64,000 bases of DNA from Larkinella sp965227735 (lineage in GTDB: Bacteria; Bacteroidota; Bacteroidia; Cytophagales; Spirosomataceae): positions 2,790,001 through 2,854,000 of the forward strand of contig NZ_OZ245776.1 in NCBI RefSeq assembly GCF_965227735.1, in the 5' to 3' direction. Below, in pieces: positions 17,397 to 27,400 of the stretch. Made by a program: the position numbers and the translations under genes. A model generated the notes under the pieces. That model ran no database searches. It was not told where the DNA came from and saw only the letters and a list, made by a program, of their open reading frames with translations. Position 1 is the first letter of the stretch, and every line of letters starts with the position of its first letter.

Positions 17397-20051
17397 ATGA
17401 AACCTTCCACTCCACCAAGCCCAAAACCGCCCCGCTGGGCTTCCACCCTGCTCGACTGGCTGGGTGATCCCAACACTGTGGAGGAGGTGCAGGGCGATTT
17501 GCTCGAACTCTACGCCTATTGGGTAAAAACCGGGGGCGAACGAAAAGCCAATTGGCGGTATAGTTGGAGTGTTTTGAAGTTGTTGCGGCCACTGGCCAAA
17601 CGAAAATCATCTGCTGCGTATCCTTCACCTTTTTTATTGAGTCCTCACATGATCCGGAATTATTTAAAAATCGCCCTCCGAAGCCTCGCCAAAAGCAAAG
17701 GATATTCATTGATCAACATCGCCGGTCTGGCTGCGGGCCTGGCATGTACGGTCGTGATTTTTCTCGTGATCAAACATGAAACCAGCTACGACCAGAACCA
17801 CACCAACGGGAGCCGGATTTACCGCGTTGAAACTGAAAACACCAAAGAAAAACACACCTCTCCGGGCACCTTTACCGGCATGGCACACGCTTTACGGACG
17901 GATGTTCCTGAAGCGGAACTCGTCGTTCCGCTGTTTAAGGTTAGAGGCAGCATCTTTGCCGTTCCCTCGACCGACAAACGGTTTAAAGAATCGTTCGTAT
18001 TTGCCGACAACAGGCTATTCCATTTGCTGAACTATCAGTGGCTTGCGGGCAATGCCCGGACGGCTCTCTCGCAACCCAACACCGTTGTCTTAAGCCGGGC
18101 GTATGCCGAAAAGTATTTTGGCACCACGGATGTCCTCAGTAAAGTCATTCAGCTCGATAACAAACAAGAGTTGATGGTGGCCGGTGTGCTGGAAGATCAG
18201 CCGTCGACCACCAGTTTTCCGTTCGATATGCTGGTTTCATTTTCTACTCTCAAAAACACCAGTCCGGACTTCGATTTAAACAAATGGAATGGATGGGGCG
18301 ACAATTTCCAGGTGTTTGTGTTGCTAAAAAAAGGCATTGACCCCGCGCAACTGAACAAACGGTTTCGGTCGATCATACTCAAGTACATGGATAAAGAAGC
18401 GCTGTCCAACAAAAACTTCTTGCTGACCCCGTTATCCCAACTCCATTACACCAGCAACCTGAGTGGTCGAACGGCCAACCTCAGTTTACTCAAGACCCTG
18501 TCATTCGTTAGCTTGCTGGTGCTGCTGATTGCCTGCTTCAACTTCATTAACCTCAGCACCGCCCAGGCATTCAAACGGGCGAAAGAGGTCGGCATTCGCA
18601 AGGCCGTGGGCAGTAACCGCCGGTCGCTGGTCTATCAGTTTCTGACGGAAGCCGGGCTGATTACATTTCTGGCGGTTTTACTAGCCATCCTGCTGGCACA
18701 AATGACCCTCTCGACCGTAGCCGGTATGCTGGCGGTTCCACTCACCACGCCGGATTTGTTCTCATGGCAAACCGGTTTGTTTGTTTTCATCCTGGCGGTC
18801 CTGACTACCTTGCTGGCGGGGGTTTATCCGGCGTTCCGGCTGTCGGGCATGGCACCAATCTGGGCGTTGAAAAACAATGCGCTGACGCAGGGAAAGCAGT
18901 GGTTGTCGTTGCGGCAGGGATTGGTTGTCGTTCAATTTACGGTTTCGCTGATTCTCATCAGCAGTGCGTTGCTGATCAACCAGCAGCTTACTTTCTTCCG
19001 GAACGCGGATCTGGGTTTTAATAAAGCGGCCATTATTACCGTCGGATTACCCGAAAACAAACCCGAAAAACTACAAGCCCTTCGCAATCAACTGGTCGGG
19101 TCTTCGCAGATTAAGGACGTCAGTTTCTCGTTCAACAGCGCATCGGCAGAAAGCAACTGGATGCAGAGCATGCAATACCGAAAAGGAACCAAAACGATCG
19201 ACATCAGGACCCAGACGAAAATGGGCGATTCGCGTTACCTGGACACCTACGGCATCCCATTGCTGGCCGGGGAAAAACTCAGGGATACCGACACCGCTTC
19301 CGCAGCGATCAAAGTCCTCGTCAATGAAATATTCCTGAACCGATCGGGCATCAGCCGACCCGCTGAGGCCATTGGACAGAAAGTATATTTTGGAGACAGT
19401 CAGGAGTTCGCCACGATTGTTGGCGTAACCAAAAACTTCAATGTCAACTCATTGCACCAGAAAATCGACCCGACACTGATCATGGTCGTGCCGAAGAATT
19501 TTTACCAGGCGGGCATCAAACTGCAAATGGAGAAGCCAGCGGCCGAAACGGTACAGGCGGTTTTGGCGCATATTGAAAAGGTCTGGACAGCCACGTTCCC
19601 GAACCAGGTGTTTGAGTATAGTTTCCTGGAAGAAACGCTGGCGCAGGCCTACAAGTCCGAGACCCGGACGGCGCAACTCATTGAAGCATCGACGTTTTTA
19701 GCGGTTTTGATTGCCTGTCTCGGTTTGTTCGGCCTGGCCACATTTACCGCCGAGCAGCGCACCAAAGAAATCGGCGTTCGTAAAGTATTGGGCGCATCCG
19801 TAGCCAGCATTATTACGCTGCTCTCCAGAGACTTCCTGAAACTGATTCTGATTGCGATCGTCCTGGCGTCACCGGTTGCCTGGTATGCCATGAATCAATG
19901 GCTACAGAATTTCGAGTTCAAGATTGAGATCAGGTGGTGGGTATTTGCGCTAACAGGCCTGCTGATGGCGGGAATCGCCCTGCTGACCGTCAGTTTCCAA
20001 AGCATCAAAGCCGCTTTGGTGAATCCGGTGAAGAGTCTGCGAAGTGAGTGA
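17397..20051 (+). CDS. ABC transporter permease P7 with type I prefix domain
   Basis: 884 residues. Prefix 8-68; DNA 17423-17600 is 176/178 identical to P8 20196-20373, although the rest of the two proteins is only distantly similar. The core starts at internal Met85 (MIRNYLKIALRSLAKSKGYS). TM1 around GLAAGLACTVVIFLVI, first periplasmic domain with KYFGTTDVLSKVIQLDN (no NPIGK), FtsX motif KRAKEVGIRKAVGSNRRSL preceded by NLSTAQAF, centre LSLRQGLVVVQFTVSLILI, second FtsX motif AEQRTKEIGVRKVLGASVAS, tail NPVKSLRSE. The N-terminal half resembles the P3/P9/P18 subfamily (STAQA, LRQGLVVVQF), while the C-terminal half has the common AEQRTKEIG/LLSRDF type, so it looks mosaic. Confidence 0.95.
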   Translation: MKPSTPPSPKPPRWASTLLDWLGDPNTVEEVQGDLLELYAYWVKTGGERKANWRYSWSVLKLLRPLAKRKSSAAYPSPFLLSPHMIRNYLKIALRSLAKSKGYSLINIAGLAAGLACTVVIFLVIKHETSYDQNHTNGSRIYRVETENTKEKHTSPGTFTGMAHALRTDVPEAELVVPLFKVRGSIFAVPSTDKRFKESFVFADNRLFHLLNYQWLAGNARTALSQPNTVVLSRAYAEKYFGTTDVLSKVIQLDNKQELMVAGVLEDQPSTTSFPFDMLVSFSTLKNTSPDFDLNKWNGWGDNFQVFVLLKKGIDPAQLNKRFRSIILKYMDKEALSNKNFLLTPLSQLHYTSNLSGRTANLSLLKTLSFVSLLVLLIACFNFINLSTAQAFKRAKEVGIRKAVGSNRRSLVYQFLTEAGLITFLAVLLAILLAQMTLSTVAGMLAVPLTTPDLFSWQTGLFVFILAVLTTLLAGVYPAFRLSGMAPIWALKNNALTQGKQWLSLRQGLVVVQFTVSLILISSALLINQQLTFFRNADLGFNKAAIITVGLPENKPEKLQALRNQLVGSSQIKDVSFSFNSASAESNWMQSMQYRKGTKTIDIRTQTKMGDSRYLDTYGIPLLAGEKLRDTDTASAAIKVLVNEIFLNRSGISRPAEAIGQKVYFGDSQEFATIVGVTKNFNVNSLHQKIDPTLIMVVPKNFYQAGIKLQMEKPAAETVQAVLAHIEKVWTATFPNQVFEYSFLEETLAQAYKSETRTAQLIEASTFLAVLIACLGLFGLATFTAEQRTKEIGVRKVLGASVASIITLLSRDFLKLILIAIVLASPVAWYAMNQWLQNFEFKIEIRWWVFALTGLLMAGIALLTVSFQSIKAALVNPVKSLRSE

Positions 20052-20061
20052 AAATAAAGGA

Positions 20062-20174
20062 AATAGTGAATATTGAATACTGAACAGCGACTGGGCCGCC
20101 AGCGCGGTATCGAAATCAAACTTCGAAAGCTAAGCCCTCACTTCGTTATTCAATATTCAATATTCGATATTAAA
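20062..20174. repeat. heptamer intergenic inverted repeat H4
   Basis: Between P7 and P8. Its 57-bp core 20089-20145 differs from the H1 core at 3 positions although the flanking permease bodies are unrelated in detail. The right arm ends TTCGATATTAAAA before the P8 start. Confidence 0.85.
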
Positions 20175-20178
20175 ACGT

Positions 20179-22782
20179 ATGAAATCTTCTACCCCAAAAC
20201 CGCCCCGCTGGGCTTCCACCCTGCTCGACTGGCTGGGTGATCCCAACACTGTGGAGGAGGTGCAGGGCGATTTGCTCGAACTCTACGCCTATTGGGTCAA
20301 AACCGGGGGCGAACGAAAGGCCAATTGGCGGTATAGTTGGAGTGTTTTGAAGTTGTTGCGGCCACTGGCCAAAGCAAAAAAAGCCGATTCTTCACCCTTT
20401 TTTCTGAATCCCGATATGATCCGGAATTATATTAAAATCTCTCTGCGAAATCTCATTCGCAACAAAGCCTTTTCGGCCATCAACATCGCCGGGCTGGCTC
20501 TCGGCATGGCTTCCAGTCTGCTGATTTTCCTCTGGATTCAGGATGAACTTCATATTGGAACGCACTATCCCAACGCGGCTCACTTATACCGCGTGATGGA
20601 GCACGAAATTACGGATGGCCAAATTGTTACCGATGATAATACGCCCGGCATTCTGGCCGATGAACTCAAAAAACAGTTTCCGGAGGTGGTTTACGCGGCC
20701 GGTTTCTCCGGAGGAGAGGGCCACGTTTTATCGGTGGGCGACAAAGTAGCCAGACAGTCGGGGTGCTTTGTCGGAACCGACTGGTTAACGATGTATAGTA
20801 TCCCATTGGTTGCGGGTTCGGCCAAAACGGCTCTCAATTCGCCCACGAGTCTGGTCATCTCGAAAAAGCTGGCCGAAATTTATTTCGGCAGTCCGCAGGC
20901 AGCCTTGGGTAAGTCCATCCGATTCGATAGCAGGAACGACTACCAGGTGACGGCGGTTTTCGAAAATCAGCCAGCCCACTCGCCCGACCAGTACGATTTT
21001 CTGCTAAACTGGGAGGGCTACCTGAAACGGGAACCCTGGCTCAACAAGTGGGACAATTATGGACCCGGAACCCGCCTGCAACTCCGCGCCGATGCTGACC
21101 CCAATCGGTTAAATGCAAAGCTGAAAACGTTCCTGAAAGGCCGGAACAAAGACATTGGGCCGAATTTTAACATTGAAATGTTTCTGCAACCGGAGACGGA
21201 AGCGTACCTGTATTCGAACTTCAAAAACGGCCACCGCGATGGCGGACGCATCGATTATGTGCGGCTTTTTAGCATCGTGGCGGTTTTTGTGCTGTTTATT
21301 GCGTGCATCAACTTCATGAATCTGGCCACGGCGCGGTCGGTCAAGCGAGCGCGGGAGGTGGGTGTCCGGAAAGTGGTGGGCGCCGAACGGTCGTCGCTGA
21401 TCGGGCAGTTTATGGGCGAAGCCCTGCTGTTGACAACACTCTCGCTCGGGCTGGCGGTTGGGCTGGTGATGCTGGTCTTGCCGGTATTCAACCAGCTGAC
21501 GGAGAAACACCTCGCCCTGCCGGTCGATCAACCGGTATTCTGGGCCGCGTTGGTCGGGTTGTTGATCGGAACCGGCGGGGTGGCCGGGAGCTATCCGGCC
21601 TTGTTTCTGTCGTCGCTCAATCCCGTGCGTGTTCTCAAAGGAGCCTTGCGGTTTGGGGCCAGCGCGCAATTATTCCGGCGTGGGCTGGTGGTTTTCCAGT
21701 TTGTGCTGTCGATGCTGCTGATTAGTGGAACGGTGGTTATTTATCAGCAACTCCGGTATATACAGACAAAAAATCTGGGCTACGACCGCGAGAATCTGAT
21801 CAGCATTCCCAGCGAGGGTGAGATCGCTCAAAAATTCACGCTGTTTAAAGCCGAATTGCTTCAATCGTCGGGCATTCAGGCCGTTTCGAGCATGCAGACG
21901 AATCCGTTATACAATGGAAACACGACGGAAAGCGTCAGTTGGACCGGCAAAGACCCGAGTGCGGTTATTTCGTTCAACAACACCGCCGTTGGCTATGATT
22001 TTGCGAAGACCCTGAACGTTAAATTCATTCGTGGACGCGATTTCTCACCCGATTTCAGGACTGATTCAACCAATTACCTCATCAATGAAGCCGCGGCCCG
22101 GCGCATGGGCTACAAAGATCCGGTTGGGCAGCCACTGACGTTCTGGAATAAACCGGGGAAGATCGTGGGTCTGATCGAAAACTTTCATTTCAACTCCCTG
22201 CACAACCCCATCAAACCGCTCATCATTCGTCTGACGAACCGTCCTTTCGGAAACATTCTGATCCGAACCCAGCCCGGCCAGACCAAACAGGCACTGGTCA
22301 GTATCGAGGCTCTTTACCAGAAACTGAACCCCAAATTTCCGTTCACCTACTCGTTTGTCGATACCGAGTATGAGAAGCTCTACAGAAGCGAAACCGTCGT
22401 GGGGACGCTGTCCACCCTTTTTGCGGTATTGGCCATTTTCATTGCCTGCCTCGGTCTGTTTGGTTTAGCCGCCTTTATGGCCGAGCAACGCACGAAGGAA
22501 ATTGGCGTTCGGAAGGTACTCGGCGCATCGGTTTCCAGCATCGTAACGCTGCTCTCACAGGATTTTCTGAAACTGGTTCTAATTGCCATCATCATTGCGT
22601 CGCCCCTGGCCTGGTATGCCATGAACCGGTGGCTCCAGGGTTTTGCTTACAAAATCGACATCGACTGGTGGGTTTTTGCCCTGACCGGCCTGCTCTCGGT
22701 GGGCATTGCCCTGCTGACCGTCAGCTTCCAAAGCATCAAAGCGGCTTTGGTGAATCCGGTGAAAAGTCTGCGAAGCGAATGA
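20179..22782 (+). CDS. ABC transporter permease P8 with type I prefix domain
   Basis: 867 residues, MKSSTPKPPRWASTLLDWLG, the same first 7 residues as P5. Prefix 7-63; the core starts at internal Met80 (MIRNYIKISLRNLIRNKAFS). TM1 around GLALGMASSLLIFLWIQDE. The first periplasmic domain starts with an ADELKKQFPEV-type stretch; its usual FFG..P site reads YFGSPQAALGKSIRFDS. FtsX motif KRAREVGVRKVVGAERSSL, second FtsX motif AEQRTKEIGVRKVLGASVSS, tail NPVKSLRSE. The body belongs with P13, P15 and P19 (shared LALGM-S and WIQDE/WVQDE after TM1, and YIQTKNLGYDREN after TM5). Last gene of the PadR1 block, convergent with the receiver-kinase gene. Confidence 0.95.
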   Translation: MKSSTPKPPRWASTLLDWLGDPNTVEEVQGDLLELYAYWVKTGGERKANWRYSWSVLKLLRPLAKAKKADSSPFFLNPDMIRNYIKISLRNLIRNKAFSAINIAGLALGMASSLLIFLWIQDELHIGTHYPNAAHLYRVMEHEITDGQIVTDDNTPGILADELKKQFPEVVYAAGFSGGEGHVLSVGDKVARQSGCFVGTDWLTMYSIPLVAGSAKTALNSPTSLVISKKLAEIYFGSPQAALGKSIRFDSRNDYQVTAVFENQPAHSPDQYDFLLNWEGYLKREPWLNKWDNYGPGTRLQLRADADPNRLNAKLKTFLKGRNKDIGPNFNIEMFLQPETEAYLYSNFKNGHRDGGRIDYVRLFSIVAVFVLFIACINFMNLATARSVKRAREVGVRKVVGAERSSLIGQFMGEALLLTTLSLGLAVGLVMLVLPVFNQLTEKHLALPVDQPVFWAALVGLLIGTGGVAGSYPALFLSSLNPVRVLKGALRFGASAQLFRRGLVVFQFVLSMLLISGTVVIYQQLRYIQTKNLGYDRENLISIPSEGEIAQKFTLFKAELLQSSGIQAVSSMQTNPLYNGNTTESVSWTGKDPSAVISFNNTAVGYDFAKTLNVKFIRGRDFSPDFRTDSTNYLINEAAARRMGYKDPVGQPLTFWNKPGKIVGLIENFHFNSLHNPIKPLIIRLTNRPFGNILIRTQPGQTKQALVSIEALYQKLNPKFPFTYSFVDTEYEKLYRSETVVGTLSTLFAVLAIFIACLGLFGLAAFMAEQRTKEIGVRKVLGASVSSIVTLLSQDFLKLVLIAIIIASPLAWYAMNRWLQGFAYKIDIDWWVFALTGLLSVGIALLTVSFQSIKAALVNPVKSLRSE

Positions 22783-22821
22783 AATCAAGGGAATAGAAAA
22801 TAGCGAATAACGAACACTGAA

Positions 22822-23146
22822 TTAATACTGTACGAAGGATTGATTTTGCCGAATAGTCTTTGGGTTTAAATAAACATGCTTTTAAAATGGCCTTTTTTAT
22901 CTATTAACTACGGTTTTTGACAACCATTTTGTAATGACAGGGCAAGCCCGGGCTGACTGGGCCGCGTAGCGGACGGATGTTTATAGCAAGACGCAGGTAT
23001 GCTCGCGGTCCAGCGCCTTGCTACAAACATCTGTCCGCTACGCGGCCCACCTCTTACCGTTTGTTTCAATGGATACAATACAGAAAAATTTGTACGCCAA
23101 CGTCCCAAGCTTGAAGCACAGAGAACAATCCTTCGTACAGTACTAA
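22822..23146. mobile_element. MITE-like non-autonomous element with 21-bp terminal inverted repeats
   Basis: The ends are TTAATACTGTACGAAGGATTG and, on the other strand, TTAGTACTGTACGAAGGATTG (1 mismatch in 21). Both sides are flanked by CACTGAA (22815-22821 and 23147-23153), as expected of a 7-bp target duplication, although the host repeat is itself heptameric. There is no credible transposase frame. A further 33-bp inverted repeat lies inside. Confidence 0.7.
22958..23049. repeat. 33-bp inverted repeat inside the MITE-like element
   Basis: Arms 22958-22990 and 23017-23049 match at 31 of 33 positions (TGGGCCGCGTAGCGGAC start) around a 26-nt loop. It is GC-rich, unlike the rest of the element, so it may be a second element nested within the first. 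Confidence 0.75.
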
Positions 23147-23298
23147 CACTGAATATTGAATAACGAAGGCTGGACGTCGGCAGAGCCTCTTCATTATTCA
23201 TTATTCATTATTCGTTATTCAATATTCAATATTCAGTGTTCAATATTCAGTGTTCAATATTCGTTATTCAATATTCAATATTCAGTGTTCGTTATTCT

Positions 23299-24390
23299 CT
23301 ATCCATTATTAACCCCCTGAAAAACAGCCGTTACCGACGTCTCTCCCATCGGCAGACTTTCGATTTCGAGGGTATTTCCTGTCACTTCCAGCAGTTTTTT
23401 GACGATGGCAAGACCCAGCCCGGAGCCTTGCTGTTCGTAGCTTTTGCGGTCGAATTGGACGTACGGCGCAATGCGGGCGATGTCTTCCGGTTTAAACGGT
23501 TGTCCACGGTTTACAATCGTCAATCGGTAGGAGTCGCCCGCCCGGCGACCCGTGATTCGAATAGGACTTGACCCATTGGAAAACTTGTGTGCGTTGTCGA
23601 TCAATTCATCCAGCACAATCCGCAGACCGGTTTCCGACATACAAACCGGAGCCCCTGCCACATCAATCTGACTTTGAATAGGCTGATCGTGTCGCTCATT
23701 AACCGTGCGGATTTGATGATTTACCACATCAGAATCCAGTCGTGAAATCCCCTTGATAAACTGGACAGACGCCGGATTTTCCTGAAGATCTTCCATGAGC
23801 CGCAGATTGTCCAGAGAGCGTTTCAGCCGCAGCCCACAGGTTTTGATCATGCCCAGCATCGACAGGCTATCTTCCTGATCGAATTCGTTGTAATGCTCCA
23901 TCAGCAACGTAACGAAACCGAGAATGCCGCTCAGGGGCGTGTTGTATTCATGATTGGACATCCGGGTGATGGTCCGGCGGAGTTCTCCCAACCGGCTTTG
24001 CAGGTCGGATTCCCGCAGTGCCTCGCGCTGAAGACGACTTTCGATGGCCAGCAGCAGGCTCTCCAGCGTAAAAGGTTTGGTCAGGTAATCATCCGCCCCC
24101 GAGATCATACCCCGACGCACGTCGGCGTCCTCCGTTTTGGCCGTCAAAAAAATGAAGGGAACCGTTGCCAGTGACCGGTTGCTGCGAATGGCTTCCAGCA
24201 CCTGATATCCATCCATCTCCGGCATCATGATGTCGCACAGGATCAGGTCGGGCTGCGACACCATCGCCAGACTAATGCCCTCCCGCCCATTGGGGGCCGA
24301 TTCTACGTCGTAGCCTTTCAGACTCAGTAAGGTGGTTACATTGTCCCGAATCGGGGTTTCGTCTTCAATCAGTACGATTCGCGTAGCCAT
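23299..24390 (-). CDS. response-regulator receiver / histidine kinase hybrid
   Basis: 363 residues. Receiver domain 1-125: acidic pair E9/D10, phosphoacceptor D53 in LILCDIMMPEMDGY, T83, K105 in YLTKPF. Linker helix, then a HisKA-type helix with H147 in MSNHEYNTPLSGILGF, an unusual H-box (HEYNTP rather than HELRTP). HATPase domain with N-box DELIDNAHKFS and G2 box GSGLGLAIV. No DNA-binding domain, so output must be phosphotransfer or protein contact. This order (receiver first, kinase second) is known in Bacteroidota and cyanobacteria as a mid-relay component. It begins 38 bp after the PAS/GAF kinase gene ends, so the two are probably co-transcribed at the distal end of the PadR2 block. Confidence 0.93.
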   Translation of the reverse strand: MATRIVLIEDETPIRDNVTTLLSLKGYDVESAPNGREGISLAMVSQPDLILCDIMMPEMDGYQVLEAIRSNRSLATVPFIFLTAKTEDADVRRGMISGADDYLTKPFTLESLLLAIESRLQREALRESDLQSRLGELRRTITRMSNHEYNTPLSGILGFVTLLMEHYNEFDQEDSLSMLGMIKTCGLRLKRSLDNLRLMEDLQENPASVQFIKGISRLDSDVVNHQIRTVNERHDQPIQSQIDVAGAPVCMSETGLRIVLDELIDNAHKFSNGSSPIRITGRRAGDSYRLTIVNRGQPFKPEDIARIAPYVQFDRKSYEQQGSGLGLAIVKKLLEVTGNTLEIESLPMGETSVTAVFQGVNNG

Positions 24391-24428
24391 AAAGGGTGGA
24401 TTTTTAAGTGGGAATGAACAGGGCGGGA

Positions 24429-27400
24429 TTACGACGATGGGATAGAAAGACTGTCGGGTTCGATCGGCAGCCGGATGGTAAACATTGATCCTTTCGTTTC
24501 CTGGCTTTCGACGGTGAGCGTTCCCCCGTGAAGCTCCACAAACTGACGGGCAATCACCAGACCGAGTCCGGTGCCCTGAATGCTGGCCGTATTGCTGGCC
24601 CGGAAAAAGGTTTGAAAGAGGGAAGAAAGTTCGGTGGCCGGGATGCCGATGCCTTCGTCAATGACCTCGATGACCAATGTCTGTTTCTCAAAGCGGATCA
24701 CCAAGCCGGGATTGGTTTTTGAAAATTTAAAGGCATTGGACAGTAAATTGACCAAAACGTGGGTCATCAGCTTTTCATCCAGATACGCCCGGGACGACGG
24801 CCCACCCAACGAAACATGGACAGTTCGCCCGTCGGGCTGGTGGCTGAAATGACTGCCGATGATCTGCTGGCACAACGCCAGGATATCGACCCATTGGGGA
24901 TTGAAAGCCACTTTGCCCGATTCAATTTTGCCGATGGTGAGCATGTCCGAGAGCAAACCGGTATAATTTTGAACCTGCTGCTGAATTACCTCCAGATAGT
25001 TTTTAATGGCCGGGCGGGCGGTTTCCGGCCGCTGTTCCAGATACAGACGAATCAAATCGACACTGGTCTGGATGGTGGCCAGGGGTGTGCGGAACTCGTG
25101 CGATGCCGTCGAAACGACCTGCGATTTTAGCTTGCTGAGTTCCTGTTCGCGCGCCAGCGATTGCTGCAACACCAGTTCTTTCTCTTTCTGGCTGGTGATG
25201 TCGTTGGCAATCCCGATATACCGAATCGGCAAGCCCTGGTTGTCTTTCATAACGAACGTCCGGATCAGGAGCCACCGGATCGCCTGGTGTGTGCCTTTCA
25301 CCCGGCACTGAACCGTCACTTCCTGCCCCTGCCGGTATTTTTCAAATTCGGCCAGCGTTGCGGCCCGGTCTTCTTCCAGAATCGTGTCCAGAAAAGAGTG
25401 CTCACCTTTGAGCGCATTCTGGCGTACAATCCCAAACACGCGTTCGTACGCCGGATTGATATACAGCAACCTGAACGGCTCCACCGAGTGAATCCAGAAG
25501 ACCTCATCCACGTTTTCGGCAATCTCGCGAAACCGCTGTTCGCTCTCCCGCAGGGCATCTTCGGCCAGTTTTCGCTGGGTAATGTCGCGGGCTGACCCGT
25601 ATACCAGGTTATCAATTCCAATGGCATTCCACTCGATGATGCGGTAGGTGCCGTCTTTTTTGCGAAACCGGTTAATCTGGTTGCGAACCGGCCGGTGCAG
25701 AATGCCCGTCAACAGGTGTTGAAAAACGAACTTCTGTTCGTCGGGATGCAGCAGATGCAAAAACGGAATAGCCATCAGCTCGGCTTCCGTATACCCCAGT
25801 GCCACCTGAAAAGCCTGATTGATTTTCGATAGGTTTCCCTGGCTGTCGGAGATGCAGTGCATGTCCAGCGCCCCCACGAAGAAGGTATTCAGCTCCCGGT
25901 TTTTCTGTTTCAGTTTTTCTTCAGCCGCCTTGAGCAACGAAATATCCGTCGCCATGCCCACATACCCCGTAATCTCTCCCTGCTCATTCTGTAGCGTGCT
26001 GGTGGTCAACAAAACCGGAACCCGCTTTCCGCCTTTGCCCTCAATCAGGCATTCGGTCTGAAAATAGCCCTGTTCCTGCAGGATCGGCTGAATCAGAAAA
26101 GAGGGCGGGGCACTGGGCAGTTCGGCCTGGTAGGTCAGAATGGGAACCGGGGCTTCGGAAATGTCAAAACGCGTCTGGGGATGTCGGCCAATGAGTTCGT
26201 CGGCCCGATAGCCCGACACCTGCTCAACGGCCGGATTTGCCGTCAGCACCACGCCCTGCGTATCGGTGGAAATGATGGCCTGCCCGGCATTTTTGAGGAT
26301 GGCATTTTGCAAGGCCAGGAGTTGACCGAGTTCCCGGGTTCGTTCCGCCACCCGCTGTTCGAGCTGTTCGGTATGCTGTTGTAGCCGTTCATTCAGGTAT
26401 TGCTGGTAGATAACGATGGCTAGCTGACTGGCCACCTCGCCGGCAATCTGGCAGTATTCTTCCGTAAAAAACCGGGGTGTGTGCGACAGCAGCACAAAAG
26501 CGCCGATGTATTGCTGCTGGCTGAACAGCGGAATAACGAGCAGCGACCGAAACCCCCGTTTATACAGGTTTAGTTCCGGCGGAATAGCCACAGAATCCGG
26601 TTGCAGGTGATCCAGCAGCCAGGATTGTCCATTCAGCAACGGCTCGACTTTAAACAGATGAACGGGCAAGCCGGCAGCCGTCCGGGTGGCCATTTCATTG
26701 CCAACCAGCCAACTTTCGGCCTGCGCCAGGCCCGTTGCATCGTTAAACCGGAAAACCACCAGTTGCTCGCACGGCACCAGTTCCCGGACGTGCAGAAGGG
26801 CGGCTGCTTCGGGGCCCTGTTCGGTCAAACTCTGGTTGAGCAAGGCCCGCTCAATGGCCTGAAACCCCTGAAGACGCTGGTTTGTCCGGGTCAATGTCTG
26901 ATTAATCCGGTGCAGTTGTTCATTTTTCTGGTGCAGCAGATCGGCCTGCTCCCGCAACGCCTGCTGCTGCTTTTGCAGGATCGTATTGTCCAGATACGTC
27001 AGCAACACTCCGTCGCCAATCCGGGTCAGATGGCCTTCTACCCACAAATCCAGCCCATCGGCCTGGTAATGCGCTTCGTAGTGTTTGGGAATCCCGGTTT
27101 GTAACACGTCTACGAGACGCCCGAAGGAACCCTGTTCGCGGGCCGAAGGGAAGAGATCGAGTATGCTGCGGCCGATCAGTCGGTCGACGGAGAGCCCTAC
27201 CGTCCGGGCATTGACGGGATTGGTCAAGGCATAGCGAAAGTCGGTGACGTCACCAGCCTCGTTCCGAACCGGGTGAAACAACGTCAGCCCGGCCGGTAAA
27301 TGTTCCACAATCGTTTGCAACAACTGGGTTTGTTGCTCCAGTGCCAGTTGCGCTTGTTTGGACGCGGTAATATCGAGGGAGGTGATGATGATCCCTTCGT

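Larger units (their letters stand above)
22790..23310. repeat. heptamer intergenic repeat H5, interrupted by a MITE-like element
   Basis: The left part 22790-22821 (GAATAACGAACACTGAA) and the long right part 23147-23310 (many TATTCAATATTCAGTGTTC units) are separated by the 325-bp element at 22822-23146. The right arm is the longest heptamer run in the window. No gene lies in this gap. Confidence 0.8.
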
